Assembly: GCA_937974825.1 (NCBI GenBank)
Contig: CALJVD010000033.1
Coordinates: 1 to 64,000, forward strand
Length of the DNA stretch: 64,000 bases
From: an uncultured Oceanospirillaceae bacterium
GTDB lineage: Bacteria; Pseudomonadota; Gammaproteobacteria; Pseudomonadales; Oceanobacteraceae
Direction: 5' to 3'
Shown in pieces: positions 9,630 through 18,494 of the stretch (positions are counted from its first letter, which is position 1; each line of letters starts with the position of its first letter). Under the pieces are notes generated by a model, which was not told where the DNA came from, ran no database searches, and saw only the letters and a program-made list of their open reading frames with translations. A program made the translations under genes and the position numbers.

Positions 9630-9658
9630 AGTTAAAAGACATTGTTAATAGGATTGTC

Positions 9659-10222
9659 ATGCATATAAAACCAAAGATACTAGCTCGTCATGTGGTGGCG
9701 CAAAGTCGTTTATTTAGAATTGAATCTTTTGATTTGCGATTTAGCAATGGTGTTGAGCGCACCTATGAGCGTTTGGTTCCAGGTGGTCCTGGTGCGGTAA
9801 TGCTTGTTCCCCTGCTTGATGACGAAACCGTTGGTTTAATTCGTGAGTATGGCGGTGGTATCGAAGATTATACCTTAACTTTGCCTAAGGGTGCGTTGGA
9901 CTTAGGTGAAAGCTTAAAGGATGCCAGTAACCGTGAGCTACAAGAAGAAATCGGCTTTGCTGGCACCGAGTTTATTCACCTTAAACAATTAAGCTTATCG
10001 CCAAGTTACATGCGCAGTGGTATCGATGTCGTTTTAGTTCGAGGTTTATACCCATCTAAATTAGACGGAGACGAACCCGAGCCTCTAGAGTTAGTGCCTT
10101 GGAAACTGAACAATCTAACCGAACTCTATATTCAAGAAGACTTCACTGAAGGTCGAGCTTTAGCAGCGCTGACGCTTGCGCAAGAATATTTAGCCGGACG
10201 TTTCCCTGGTAAGGAACTCTAA
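9659..10222 (+). CDS. nudE: ADP compounds hydrolase NudE
   Basis: Nudix hydrolase of 187 residues acting on ADP-ribose, NADH and Ap3A-type compounds. A complete Nudix box G-x5-E-x7-RELQEE-x-G occupies residues about 78-100. The C-terminal part (VRGLYPSKLDGDEPEPLE) matches NudE rather than NudF. Its divergent position beside yrfG-hslR-hslO-pckA matches other gammaproteobacteria. Its stop codon lies 1 bp from the end of the converging thioesterase gene. Confidence 0.92.
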   Translation: MHIKPKILARHVVAQSRLFRIESFDLRFSNGVERTYERLVPGGPGAVMLVPLLDDETVGLIREYGGGIEDYTLTLPKGALDLGESLKDASNRELQEEIGFAGTEFIHLKQLSLSPSYMRSGIDVVLVRGLYPSKLDGDEPEPLELVPWKLNNLTELYIQEDFTEGRALAALTLAQEYLAGRFPGKEL

Positions 10223-10223
10223 A

Positions 10224-10646
10224 TTAAGTGCGCGGTACTTTTCTGATGCGGCCAGATCCATCAATGGCAACATAAACAAAGACCGCGTCGACCACTTTAC
10301 GACGTGTGTTTTCGTTAGGGTTGCGCGTCCAGACTTCAATACCAATACGAATAGACGACGTACCAATTTCTAATAGCTTGGTATAAAAACCAACCGTTGC
10401 TCCTACACGAATAGGCGACATAAATACAACCGACTCTAACGCAACGCTAGCTGTTCTGCCTTGTGCTAAGCGTGACGCCAAACCTTCAGCGGCGTGATCC
10501 ATTTGAGCAACCACCCAGCCTGCGGTGATATCGCCATGCATATTTGCATCGTTACGCGTGGGAATAAGTCTTAATGTGAGCTCACCTTCTGGGCGAGGTT
10601 CTAGTTCATCGTGACTGACGTCAGAGGATGCAAACGGGGATAACAT
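10224..10646 (-). CDS. Acyl-CoA thioesterase, YciA-like hotdog protein
   Basis: Hotdog-fold thioesterase of 140 residues. The family pattern is clear: NDANMHGDITAGWVVAQMDHAA with the active-site Asn/Asp region (about 32-53), then a core strand ESVVFMSPIRVG. It should hydrolyse acyl-CoA in the cytosol, substrate range unknown. It appears to be transcribed alone, converging with nudE. Confidence 0.85.
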   Translation of the reverse strand: MLSPFASSDVSHDELEPRPEGELTLRLIPTRNDANMHGDITAGWVVAQMDHAAEGLASRLAQGRTASVALESVVFMSPIRVGATVGFYTKLLEIGTSSIRIGIEVWTRNPNENTRRKVVDAVFVYVAIDGSGRIRKVPRT

Positions 10647-10732
10647 AGTTCACCTGTTTATTAGAGTTATTATGTGCGCGAATTGTACGTTTATTCGAAC
10701 AAAATTCCAGCAGTTTCATTGCTGCTGAATGG

Positions 10733-12109
10733 TTAGGGATAAAGCTTTTCAGGCAGCCAAGTGGCTATTTCTGGCCAGAGCGCCAAGGCAATAAGCAGAA
10801 GAACCTGAATACCAATAAAGGGCGCAACGCCACGATAAATAGTGCTGGTTTGTATGCTCTTCGGCGTAACACCTCTTAGATAAAACAAAGCAAAACCAAA
10901 GGGTGGCGTTAAAAATGATGTTTGTAGGTTAATGGCAATCATAATACCTAACCAAATAGGATCGACACCCATCATAAAGAGTACAGGCGCTACTATAGGC
11001 ACAACCACTAGGGTGATTTCAATAAAATCTAATATGAATCCTAGGAAAAAGATAATCACCATGACCAGTAACATGGCTGAGAAGACACCGCCGGGTAACT
11101 GATTAAAGAAATCGTGAATGAGCTCTTCGCCACCAAACCCGCGGAAGGTTAGTGAGAACAGCGCCGCGCCAATTAAAATCATAAACACCATGCCTGATAC
11201 TAATAGGGTGGAGTTCATAACCTCTTTTAAACGACCAAGACTTAACTGCCCGTACATGGCTGCTAAAACAATAGAACAGCCTGCCCCTATGCCGGCGGCT
11301 TCAGTGGGCGTGGCAATACCGGTTAAGATAGAACCCAGTACCGCAATAATTAACACCAACGGTGGTAGTAAGCCTTTGAGTAACTCAAAGATAAAAGCAA
11401 TATTTAATGCTGGGCGGTCAGATACTGCCGGCGCTGCTGCAGGACGAAATAACGCCACAAAGCTAATATAAAGAAGATATAAGACAACCAGTAGTAAGCC
11501 GGGAATCAGCGCGCCAACAAATAAGTCGGCAACCGAAATACTGTCAGGACTAAAAATCCCCATTTTTAATTGAGACTGCTGATAAGCACTGGAAAGAACA
11601 TCGCCTAATATAATCAGAACCGTCGAGGGAGGGATGATTTGTCCAAGCGTACCGGTTGCGGCAATAGTACCGGTTGATAAAGCCGGACTGTAATTCTGCT
11701 TCAGCATAGTCGGAAGCGATATTAGCCCCATGGTGACAACGCTGGCACCGATAATACCGGTACTAGCGGCCAATAACGCACCGACCAACACTACGGAAAA
11801 CCCCAGGCCACCACGCATCGGTCCAAAGAGTAGCCCCATATTGTGCAGTAATCGCTCTGCTACACGAGACTTTTCAAGCATCACGCCCATAAATACAAAC
11901 AGGGGCACCGCCACTAAAATTTGATTGCTCATGATGCCAAACACCCTGTTAGGGAAGGCATTTAAGAAAGCGGGATCAAAGGTATTGGTGAGAATCCCAA
12001 TACCGGCAAATAGCAAAGACACACCGGCCAACGTAAAGGCAACAGGAAACCCTGCCATTAATACGATGCACACACAGATAAACAGCAGAATCGCCATAAA
12101 ACCGATCAT
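10733..12109 (-). CDS. dctM: TRAP transporter large permease (DctM type)
   Basis: Large membrane subunit of a tripartite ATP-independent periplasmic transporter, 458 residues with about twelve membrane helices. Typical segments are GTLGQIIPPSTVLIILG near the middle and LQTSFLTPPFGFALFYLRG near the C-terminus. It uses the sodium or proton gradient to import an organic acid delivered by a periplasmic binding protein. Its ATG overlaps the stop of the small permease gene by one base (TAATG). No binding-protein gene is present next to it. The substrate cannot be read from the permeases. Confidence 0.93.
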   Translation of the reverse strand: MIGFMAILLFICVCIVLMAGFPVAFTLAGVSLLFAGIGILTNTFDPAFLNAFPNRVFGIMSNQILVAVPLFVFMGVMLEKSRVAERLLHNMGLLFGPMRGGLGFSVVLVGALLAASTGIIGASVVTMGLISLPTMLKQNYSPALSTGTIAATGTLGQIIPPSTVLIILGDVLSSAYQQSQLKMGIFSPDSISVADLFVGALIPGLLLVVLYLLYISFVALFRPAAAPAVSDRPALNIAFIFELLKGLLPPLVLIIAVLGSILTGIATPTEAAGIGAGCSIVLAAMYGQLSLGRLKEVMNSTLLVSGMVFMILIGAALFSLTFRGFGGEELIHDFFNQLPGGVFSAMLLVMVIIFFLGFILDFIEITLVVVPIVAPVLFMMGVDPIWLGIMIAINLQTSFLTPPFGFALFYLRGVTPKSIQTSTIYRGVAPFIGIQVLLLIALALWPEIATWLPEKLYP

Positions 12110-12597
12110 TATTGGCGCTCCGTATCTGCAGTCGGTTTGAGAGTTTTAATAAACTCCGCAATCGATTGAAGCAACATTAGTACCGGCATTACTAAAATAA
12201 GTGACTTTAATAAGTACACAAAAGGTAAGCCGCCGGTTTCATCAGAACGTTCTAAAATTGCCCAACTGTTGCTGACATAGCGCCAACTCATGGCAAATAA
12301 AAATATACAAAAAGGAATAACGAATAAAATAATGCCAACCTGCTCTACTCTGTTTTTACGCGCTTGAGACCAGTTTTTAGATAAAACATCGACGCGCACA
12401 TGAGCACCCTGCTGCCAAGTATAAGCAATACCCAACATAAAAAGAGTGGCATGCAGGTATAAAACAGATTCCTGTAAGACAACAGACGGTAGGCCTAAAA
12501 AGTAGCGCATAACAACCACTGCGCAAATTAAGATCACCATGAATAAAGACAGCCAGCGAATACTGCGACCGACAACAGTCGTAAAACGATCAATCAT
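12109..12597 (-). CDS. dctQ: TRAP transporter small permease (DctQ type)
   Basis: Four-helix partner of DctM. The sequence MIDRFTTVVGRSIRWLS followed by hydrophobic segments and QESVLYLHATLFMLGIAYTWQQGAHVRVDVL is typical of DctQ. I start at ATG 12597; a TTG 11 codons upstream is possible. The upstream gene on this strand is not a DctP binding protein: a 232-bp gap leads to tRNA-Thr on the other strand. Confidence 0.88.
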   Translation of the reverse strand: MIDRFTTVVGRSIRWLSLFMVILICAVVVMRYFLGLPSVVLQESVLYLHATLFMLGIAYTWQQGAHVRVDVLSKNWSQARKNRVEQVGIILFVIPFCIFLFAMSWRYVSNSWAILERSDETGGLPFVYLLKSLILVMPVLMLLQSIAEFIKTLKPTADTERQ

Positions 12598-12787
12598 AAA
12601 GTTAAGCCATTTATAGTTGTCAGTAGGCAAGAATTGCCCAACGTTAACATTAAACGCAGCATCGGTATTATTTTAATCATGCGATGGTCTACGGTGGAAT
12701 TTCACGTATTATAGCGACCTAAACAGGATGTTCCTAACGCCAAAAGATAGAAAAAAGCATTTTAAGGAAAGAAATTGAAAAAAAGAG

Positions 12788-12816
12788 TTGACGAAACTCA
12801 ACTCTGTCCTTAATAT
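12788..12816 (+). promoter_or_regulatory. Sigma-70 promoter of tRNA-Thr
   Basis: TTGACG and TAATAT are separated by exactly 17 bases. A GC-rich stretch (GCCGCCCC) follows the -10 box, as at stringently controlled stable-RNA promoters. Confidence 0.75.
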
Positions 12817-12829
12817 GCCGCCCCAATAC

Positions 12830-12905
<76 letters not shown>

Positions 12906-12910
12906 AATTC

Positions 12911-12946
12911 AAGCCCTAAGTATCTGATACTTGGGGCTTTTTTTTG
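12911..12946 (+). terminator. Terminator of tRNA-Thr
   Basis: AAGCCCTAAGTATC pairs with GATACTTGGGGCTT (one G-T wobble), followed by T8. Confidence 0.9.
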
Positions 12947-13137
12947 CCCGTTTTTTTTAATACCCCCAATATTACCCACATTACCTACAAGTTGTTTTGC
13001 TTCAGCCTAAGTAAAGCTTCATGATAAAGTTCTTAGCAATTTTATTTCGCTCAGTCTGTGTTTAACTCTGCTTAGCCAAAGCTTGTTAAGCGCCATTAAA
13101 GCAGGTGTAAATACTAGAAGAATAGGTGACAAAAGTA

Positions 13138-14172
13138 ATGAGAATATTAAAGAAACCTGTACTTGCCGCTACCATTAGTTTGGTTGCGTTTTCAGCTGTA
13201 GTGGTTGCTCAGGCAGATGAGGGTAAAGACAGTTTAGGTCCGAAATTCTATGGTAAATTTCACGTAACCATGGATTTACAGAAAAACGACAACACAATAG
13301 ACCCATCCAAAGACGAGCCCAGCCACTGGGCTTTGAACTCACGCAGCTCTCGTGTGGGTGTACAGCAAGATATTCCACTTAACGAAGACATTACTGCTTT
13401 CTATAAATTAGAGGTGGGGGTAGAAGTGGATGATGGTGATAAAAGTGGTCAGTCGTTTTCTCAGCGTGATGTATATCTTGGTATTAAGGGCGATTATGGC
13501 CAGTTACAAGCCGGTCGTTTTAGTACGCCGCTACGAAAGACAGAAGGTAAGATTGAAGCGTTTAACTCGCTTAGGGGTGATATTAATGCAGTATTAGGGG
13601 CACAGTCTCGGGTCAGTAATATTGTGCAATACAGCTCTCCTAAGTTTGCCGACACTGTTATTAATCTGGCCTTTATGCCAGGCGAAAACGAAGTAGACAG
13701 TGTTGGTGTTAACCAAACGCGCTTAGCCAATGCCTACAGTGCTGCTGTGGTTTACGGTGCGGGTAATCTGTACGCTGCCTTGGCATTAGGTAAAAACTTA
13801 GAATCAAAAACTGCCACTGAAGTTGATGAGCGCAGTGACCGCATTCAGTTAGCAGCTAAATACCAACTCGGTAACGCCGCTTTCGGTGCAATTGTTCAGC
13901 ACGCTGAAGACAGCAATAACAGTGAGTTGAAAGAAAACGCCTTTATTATCAATACCACCTATCGTATTGAAGCCTATACCTTAAAAGCCCAGTACGGTTT
14001 AAATAAAGGTGACTCCACTAGCAATAAGCGCACTCTGGCTGCAGTTGGCGTGGATTATAAACTTACGGATAAGGCTTTTGTTGGATTAAATTACGCTGCT
14101 TTAGATATTGAAAAAGGCGTAAACGAATCAAAGGAAAGAGAACTGTCCTTTGGTTATAGCCAAGCGTTTTAG
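13138..14172 (+). CDS. Gram-negative porin
   Basis: General outer-membrane porin of the porin_4 type, 344 residues. A signal peptide ends at VVVAQA, followed by the mature start DEGKDSLGPKFYGKFHV. Repeated amphipathic strands such as GRFSTPLRK and KYQLGNAAFGAIVQH and a C-terminal phenylalanine (SFGYSQAF) are standard for BamA-dependent barrels. I chose ATG 13138 because AGGTGA lies 8 bases before it; a GTG four codons earlier is the alternative. It appears monocistronic. Solute specificity is unknown. Confidence 0.88.
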   Translation: MRILKKPVLAATISLVAFSAVVVAQADEGKDSLGPKFYGKFHVTMDLQKNDNTIDPSKDEPSHWALNSRSSRVGVQQDIPLNEDITAFYKLEVGVEVDDGDKSGQSFSQRDVYLGIKGDYGQLQAGRFSTPLRKTEGKIEAFNSLRGDINAVLGAQSRVSNIVQYSSPKFADTVINLAFMPGENEVDSVGVNQTRLANAYSAAVVYGAGNLYAALALGKNLESKTATEVDERSDRIQLAAKYQLGNAAFGAIVQHAEDSNNSELKENAFIINTTYRIEAYTLKAQYGLNKGDSTSNKRTLAAVGVDYKLTDKAFVGLNYAALDIEKGVNESKERELSFGYSQAF

Positions 14173-14318
14173 GTGGCAAAACATTGCTAACCTAAGATGA
14201 AAACCAATTAAGTGCTCTGAAAACAGTTGTATCTATTTAAGTAAAATAGGCGCACTGTGAAATACACCCTCGCCGCCTGAAGGCCTGCTTCAAAGGCGAG
14301 CCTGTAAATAGTACATGA

Positions 14319-14657
14319 GTAGCCAATACCGTGTTAGATATGGGCACTGCCGATAACGATGCTGCCGGTAGAACCACACCCGACCATACCGAATTACACG
14401 CTGGTGATATTAGCGGGCAAACACTGGAGCCTGGTTTGTATAAATGGGGCATTGACGCTTCTTTTGCGGGCATTGTTTTAGCCATAAAAGCTATTACTGT
14501 TAATACCGGCACAACAATGAATGGCCGATTATTCTCTCAAACGGCCGTGACCTTAGAAATGAATACTATTACTCAGCTTCCCCATCCTTGCAATGACAAG
14601 CCCAGTTGCTACATTAACCCTCATAAATATAACAAAGGGTTGAGTAATGAATTTTGA
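14319..14657 (+). pseudogene. Remnant of a DUF3494 ice-binding protein
   Basis: The frame reads VANTVLDMGTADNDAAGRT, then GDISGQTLEPGLYKWG, then IVLAIKAITVNTGTTMNG and RLFSQTAVTLEMNTITQ. These are recognisable as two separated parts of the DUF3494 (ice-binding, antifreeze) beta-helix. The long middle segment between YKWG and the final helix strands is missing, and no signal peptide or N-terminal half is present. A TGA at 14316-14318 interrupts what looks like further homologous frame to the left, back to about 14283. The frame runs 11 bases into the amidase gene. I read it as an internally deleted, decayed gene; a short expressed peptide cannot be excluded. Confidence 0.7.
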
Positions 14658-16128
14658 TGAATACCGTCAGATGGATGGTGTGGCATTAGCGCAGGCAGTG
14701 GCTAATAAAGAAGTAACCGCCAGTGAGTTATTGGAAATCGCTATAGCTCGTGCAGAGGAAGTTAATCCTGAGCTTAACGGCTTAATTATTCCTTTATATG
14801 AGCAAGCGCGAGACGTAGCTAAAAACCCAGTGGCAGGCTCGTTGTCGGGTGTTCCCATGTTATCTAAGGACTTCTATCAAGAGATGGCCGGTGCCCCGCA
14901 CTATATGGGCAGCAAAGGTCTTAAGCGCATTAACAATATTGCTCAATCTGACTCCGAATTAGTCAAGCGCTGGCGCCAAGCTGGGTTAGTGATTTTTGGC
15001 CGCACTAATACTCCTGAATTTGCTGCGAAAGGCATTACCGAACCAGAGGCGTGGGGAGCTACCCGTAATCCATGGAATACAGATCATACGCCGGGTGGCT
15101 CATCCGGTGGTTCTGCTGCCATGGTGGCTGCTGGGGTTGTGCCTTTTGCCGGCGCTAACGATGGTGGTGGTTCTATTCGTATTCCTGCTGCCTGTTGTGG
15201 GCTGTTTGGCTTAAAGCCAGGGCGTGGTCGCGTGCCCTGGGGACCAAATATGCAAGAAGCTATGCATGGCATGGCGATTAATCACGTGGTTACTCGTTCT
15301 GTACGAGATAGCGCTGCAGTATTAGATGCAACGCACGGAGACGAGCTCGGCAGCTTAGTAAAAATAGCGACTCCGCAAAATAGTTATTTAGAGGCCATTG
15401 AACAAAAAACACCTACGCTGCGTATTGCTTACAGTACGCGCTCACCTATTGGCAGTGAGGTTGATCAAGAAGCGATTAAAGCAGTAGAAAAAACAGTCAA
15501 ACTACTGACTGACTTAGGCCATCATGTTGAGGAAGCGGAGCCTAATATAGATGGTGAGCAGATGATGCTGGAATGGCTACGCATGTGGTTTGTGAACTGT
15601 GCATTAACCGCCAATGAGGTTCGTAAACTAGGGGCAAATCGTGGTTCTGATATGGAAATAGATACCCAAGTCATGGCTGCGGTAGGTAGCGGAATGAAAG
15701 CCATGGATTACGTTCGTGGGTATTACGAGGTGCAGAAGTATGGCTATCAATGGGATCTATTTATGCAGACCTATGATTTCTGGCTAACACCCTCTTTAGG
15801 TATGGCTCCGGCGAAAATAGGTGCAATGGCCACGCCAGCGATTGAAAAGTTGGGCGCCAAATTGGCGTTAGGATTAAAAGCCGGCAGTATTATTCGTCAT
15901 ACCGGCATGTTGGAGCGTGTGGCGCGAGAAAACCTTAAATACACACCCTTTACGCAATTGGCTAACGTGATTGGGGTTCCGGGTATGTCAGTTCCCTTGC
16001 ACTGGTGTGATAATGGATTGCCTCTTGGAGTTCAGTTTGTAGGGGCGCATGGTGATGAAGCTAAGTTATTGAATTTAGCTGCGCAACTAGAAGAAGCGCA
16101 GCCTTGGTTTCATCGAGTACCTAAATAA
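14647..16128 (+). CDS. Amidase (amidase signature family)
   Basis: A 493-residue amidase signature enzyme with the full Ser-cisSer-Lys triad: K74 (MLSKDF), S152 in GGSSGGSAA and nucleophile S176 in GGGSIRIPA. It hydrolyses an amide bond in the cytosol; the substrate is unknown. It is not part of a gatCAB set, since no gatB or gatC is near, and its C-terminal half ([21 protein letters not shown] region) resembles stand-alone amidases. The start ATG 14647 is preceded by AAAGGG 8-10 bases upstream. Confidence 0.88.
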   Translation: MNFDEYRQMDGVALAQAVANKEVTASELLEIAIARAEEVNPELNGLIIPLYEQARDVAKNPVAGSLSGVPMLSKDFYQEMAGAPHYMGSKGLKRINNIAQSDSELVKRWRQAGLVIFGRTNTPEFAAKGITEPEAWGATRNPWNTDHTPGGSSGGSAAMVAAGVVPFAGANDGGGSIRIPAACCGLFGLKPGRGRVPWGPNMQEAMHGMAINHVVTRSVRDSAAVLDATHGDELGSLVKIATPQNSYLEAIEQKTPTLRIAYSTRSPIGSEVDQEAIKAVEKTVKLLTDLGHHVEEAEPNIDGEQMMLEWLRMWFVNCALTANEVRKLGANRGSDMEIDTQVMAAVGSGMKAMDYVRGYYEVQKYGYQWDLFMQTYDFWLTPSLGMAPAKIGAMATPAIEKLGAKLALGLKAGSIIRHTGMLERVARENLKYTPFTQLANVIGVPGMSVPLHWCDNGLPLGVQFVGAHGDEAKLLNLAAQLEEAQPWFHRVPK

Positions 16129-16154
16129 TAAGAGAATGAATAAAGAGGATATCA

Positions 16155-16475
16155 ATGGATATAGTATCTGAAATAGCACGCCATATTCGTCACTACAATG
16201 GACAGATAGCTTTTGCTTTAGTCGTGACTCTGCTGGTGATTTTTGGCGGCGAGATTAACCGCACCATTCGAAAGCTTGTGGCAGGTTGGAATGTGATGCT
16301 ACGCGTATTGGTGTTCGTTATATTCTGTGCACTAGGTTACGGGCTTTTGGCGTCTTGGCTTACTGGTTTTTTACAAGGGCAATTACGCGGATTATCAAAC
16401 CCAGTGTATCTCGTGGTGGTAATAGGGTCTTTTGTAGTATTAGGCTGGTTAGCTGAGAGAGGTCGTTGGCGTTAG
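16155..16475 (+). CDS. DUF3392-like small membrane protein
   Basis: A 106-residue protein with three hydrophobic segments (about 18-31, 45-72, 84-98) and basic loops, ending in AERGRWR. The pattern HYNGQIAFALVVTLLVIFGGEINR fits the DUF3392 family of gammaproteobacteria, whose function is unknown. It follows the amidase gene by 26 bp on the same strand and may share its transcript. AGAGG lies 7-11 bases before the ATG. Confidence 0.7.
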   Translation: MDIVSEIARHIRHYNGQIAFALVVTLLVIFGGEINRTIRKLVAGWNVMLRVLVFVIFCALGYGLLASWLTGFLQGQLRGLSNPVYLVVVIGSFVVLGWLAERGRWR

Positions 16476-16488
16476 AAATATTGCAGGC

Positions 16489-16528
16489 AAAAAAATAGGG
16501 CGATTAAAACTTCCTGTAGTAATCGCCC
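16489..16528 (-). terminator. Terminator of the Csr/Rsm-type RNA
   Basis: Read leftward, GGGCGATTA pairs perfectly with TAATCGCCC around a 13-nt loop that itself contains AGGA. TA and a T7 run follow. There is no T run on the rightward side, so it works only for the leftward transcript. Confidence 0.9.
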
Positions 16529-16692
16529 TGCACCCTAGCGCCGTCCTGGTTATCTAGATTCATTCATCCTTAACAGTCCGTTGTATTCCGCATGCACTTC
16601 CAGTGCTTGTTATTATCCTTTGAGACTTCCTAGTCGTATCCATATGCTGTGATCCGTACAGCCTTGTGCATCCCTACAACAGCTATATTAGC
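16489..16692 (-). ncRNA. CsrB/RsmZ-type regulatory RNA
   Basis: No protein gene fits this stretch. Read leftward it carries about eleven GGA motifs in 200 bases, several exposed in small hairpin loops: GCACT-GGA-AGTGC, GACT-AGGA-AGTC and CTGT-acggatc-ACAG. This is the hallmark of RNAs that bind and sequester CsrA/RsmA. It ends in a strong intrinsic terminator. A promoter TTGTAT-17-TATAAG (16727-16722 and 16704-16699) would start it near 16692. A perfect GacA site lies about 165 bp upstream of that start. The length of about 200 nt is between RsmZ and CsrB. Exact ends are estimates; the identity as a Csr/Rsm RNA is strong but unconfirmed by alignment. Confidence 0.85.
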
Positions 16693-16858
16693 AAAGCCCT
16701 TATATTTTATGGGGACGAAAGATACAAAATGTTACATTTTCTAAAAGACATTTCTTTCAGGGGGATTAATAAAACCTATATAAAACAAAGGGTTATGATT
16801 TTTCTTGAGTTGATGAAGGGGTTTTTCTAGTGAACATGACTTGAAAGTCTTACTGCTT

Positions 16859-16876
16859 TGTAAGACATGTCTTACA
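16859..16876 (-). promoter_or_regulatory. GacA (UvrY) upstream activating site
   Basis: TGTAAGACATGTCTTACA is a perfect 18-bp palindrome and an exact match to the GacA consensus TGTAAG-N6-CTTACA. It lies about 165 bp before the inferred start of the RNA, in the range seen for rsmZ. Confidence 0.88.
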
Positions 16877-16940
16877 CGAGAGTGGTGAAATGTCTTGAAA
16901 TGTAATCACATTGTGAGCAGAAATACTGCGAAAAGAGTGG

Positions 16941-16966
16941 CAAACTCCGAACGGTTACGGAGTTTG
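16941..16966 (-). terminator. Hairpin after trmH, possible terminator
   Basis: CAAACTCCG and CGGAGTTTG form a perfect 9-bp stem with an 8-nt loop, 15 bp past the trmH stop codon. Read leftward it is followed only by a weak T-rich stretch (CACTCTTTTC). It may end trmH or insulate the GacA site. Confidence 0.55.
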
Positions 16967-16980
16967 GTGTAGAAGAGTTG

Positions 16981-17670
16981 TTACGCCCGACGCTTAGAGT
17001 TAACTAATGCAGAGAACCCTTGAGGGTCGACCAACTCGCCATCGTCCCCTATTTCTGGGTAAGGAATGTTTCGTTGCTGACAGAATTTAGTGATTTGCGG
17101 TTGGCACCATTCAAAGAATAAACGGTTGTAGGTGTCATCATCGAGACGACGATGCTCTAACATGCCCGCAGCTTTACGTTGCCGAATCGCTTCAGACAAT
17201 AACATGGATGCCGCTACCGAAACATTAAACGATTCCACCATGCCATACATAGGGATAATTAGATGTTCGTCAGCCAGCTCAGCGGCCTTTTCACTGATGC
17301 CATCTAATTCTGATCCCATCAGAAGTGCGGTTGGCTGAGTAAAGTCGTATTCACGGTAATCTTTAGCGCTATCGCTTAAATGAGCTGCGCAAACGCGTAG
17401 ACCTTGTTGCTTTAGGTGATCAATAGCGCCTTCAATAGATTGATGAGTCACTACTTCAACCCAGTTGCCACTGCCAGCAGTTTGATTGCCAAACAAACGG
17501 TATTTTTCATCTAACCAGACGTTATGAACTTTAGGTACAGCAAAAGCATCACAGCTGCGTACTATGGCAGAGAGGTTACGTTCTTTATGAACCTCGTCAC
17601 ATAAAATAGTCAGGTCAGGCTGACGTAAATGAAGCGTTTGTTTAATACGTTGTAGGCGTTCAGGCGTCAC
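16981..17670 (-). CDS. trmH: tRNA (guanosine(18)-2'-O)-methyltransferase TrmH
   Basis: SPOUT-class methyltransferase that modifies G18 in the tRNA D-loop. The three knot motifs are visible: NLSAIVRSCDAF, TALLMGSELDGIS and LIIPMYGMVESFNVSVAAS. A C-terminal helical extension as in E. coli TrmH follows. I favour GTG 17670 (V-TPERLQRIK), because it aligns with the family N-terminus. An ATG at 17718 would add 16 hydrophobic residues without a clear ribosome site. It reads divergently from cysZ. Confidence 0.88.
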   Translation of the reverse strand: MTPERLQRIKQTLHLRQPDLTILCDEVHKERNLSAIVRSCDAFAVPKVHNVWLDEKYRLFGNQTAGSGNWVEVVTHQSIEGAIDHLKQQGLRVCAAHLSDSAKDYREYDFTQPTALLMGSELDGISEKAAELADEHLIIPMYGMVESFNVSVAASMLLSEAIRQRKAAGMLEHRRLDDDTYNRLFFEWCQPQITKFCQQRNIPYPEIGDDGELVDPQGFSALVNSKRRA

Positions 17671-17741
17671 TGCTAAAATCACCGCATAAAATAAAAGGCG
17701 GCATTGTATAAAAAGCATTCACTAAATGCACGGAGGAAGCG

Positions 17742-18494
17742 ATGCAAGGAAATTTTTTGTTAGGAGTGCGCTATTTTTTTGATGGCGTGAAGTATATGCG
17801 CCAACCCGGCATTAAGCGCTACGTGGCGTTGCCTATACTCTTCAATATCATTTTAGTTGGTGCAGCCAGCTGGTGGGGCGTCACGTTAATTACCGACTGG
17901 ATGAGTGATTTGGCACAGTGGTTTCCAAGCTGGCTAAGCTGGTTATATTGGATACTGATGCCTTTGCTGGTGATAACCTTTGTTATCGCTCTTGCCTATT
18001 TTTTTAGTACATTTCTAATGATACTTATGGCGCCAATTAATGGCTTGCTGAGTGAGAAAGTCGATTTGCTTGAGGGTGCCAAACTACCGCCCGAATCTCT
18101 GTGGTCTATGACCAAGCGTACGGTGTTTCGTGAACTGGTAAAACTTGGGTACTTAATACCGCGCTATCTTATTATTATGTTGCTAAGTTTTGTGCCACTC
18201 GTACAACTGGCTGTGCCCTTTATTGCTATGGTGTTTGCAAGTTGGGTGATGGGGATGCAGTACATTGATTACTCGTTCGATAATCGCAAAATTCACTTCA
18301 AAGAAACCAAAGCAGCTCTGCATCAAGACCGTTTAACCGTACTGGGGTTTGGTGCCACTGCAGCCGTGTTATTTACTATTCCTGTGGTGAACTGGTTTGT
18401 AATGCCTGCCGCAATCATTGGCGCTACTTTAATGAATAAGCCAAATGATATCGATAAATCAGGCGTACTAAGCAACCAAGTAGTGAAGCGCTAG
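17742..18494 (+). CDS. cysZ: Sulfate transporter CysZ-like membrane protein
   Basis: A 250-residue inner-membrane protein of the CysZ/EI24 family that brings sulfate into the cell for cysteine synthesis. Family marks are GVRYFFDGVKYMRQPGIKRYVALP at the N-terminus (about 8-31), several long hydrophobic segments and SFDNRKIHFKETK in the C-terminal half. The GGAGG-like sequence ACGGAGGAAGCG precedes the ATG closely. Its 3' end overlaps the converging ubiA gene by 27 bp. Confidence 0.88.
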   Translation: MQGNFLLGVRYFFDGVKYMRQPGIKRYVALPILFNIILVGAASWWGVTLITDWMSDLAQWFPSWLSWLYWILMPLLVITFVIALAYFFSTFLMILMAPINGLLSEKVDLLEGAKLPPESLWSMTKRTVFRELVKLGYLIPRYLIIMLLSFVPLVQLAVPFIAMVFASWVMGMQYIDYSFDNRKIHFKETKAALHQDRLTVLGFGATAAVLFTIPVVNWFVMPAAIIGATLMNKPNDIDKSGVLSNQVVKR

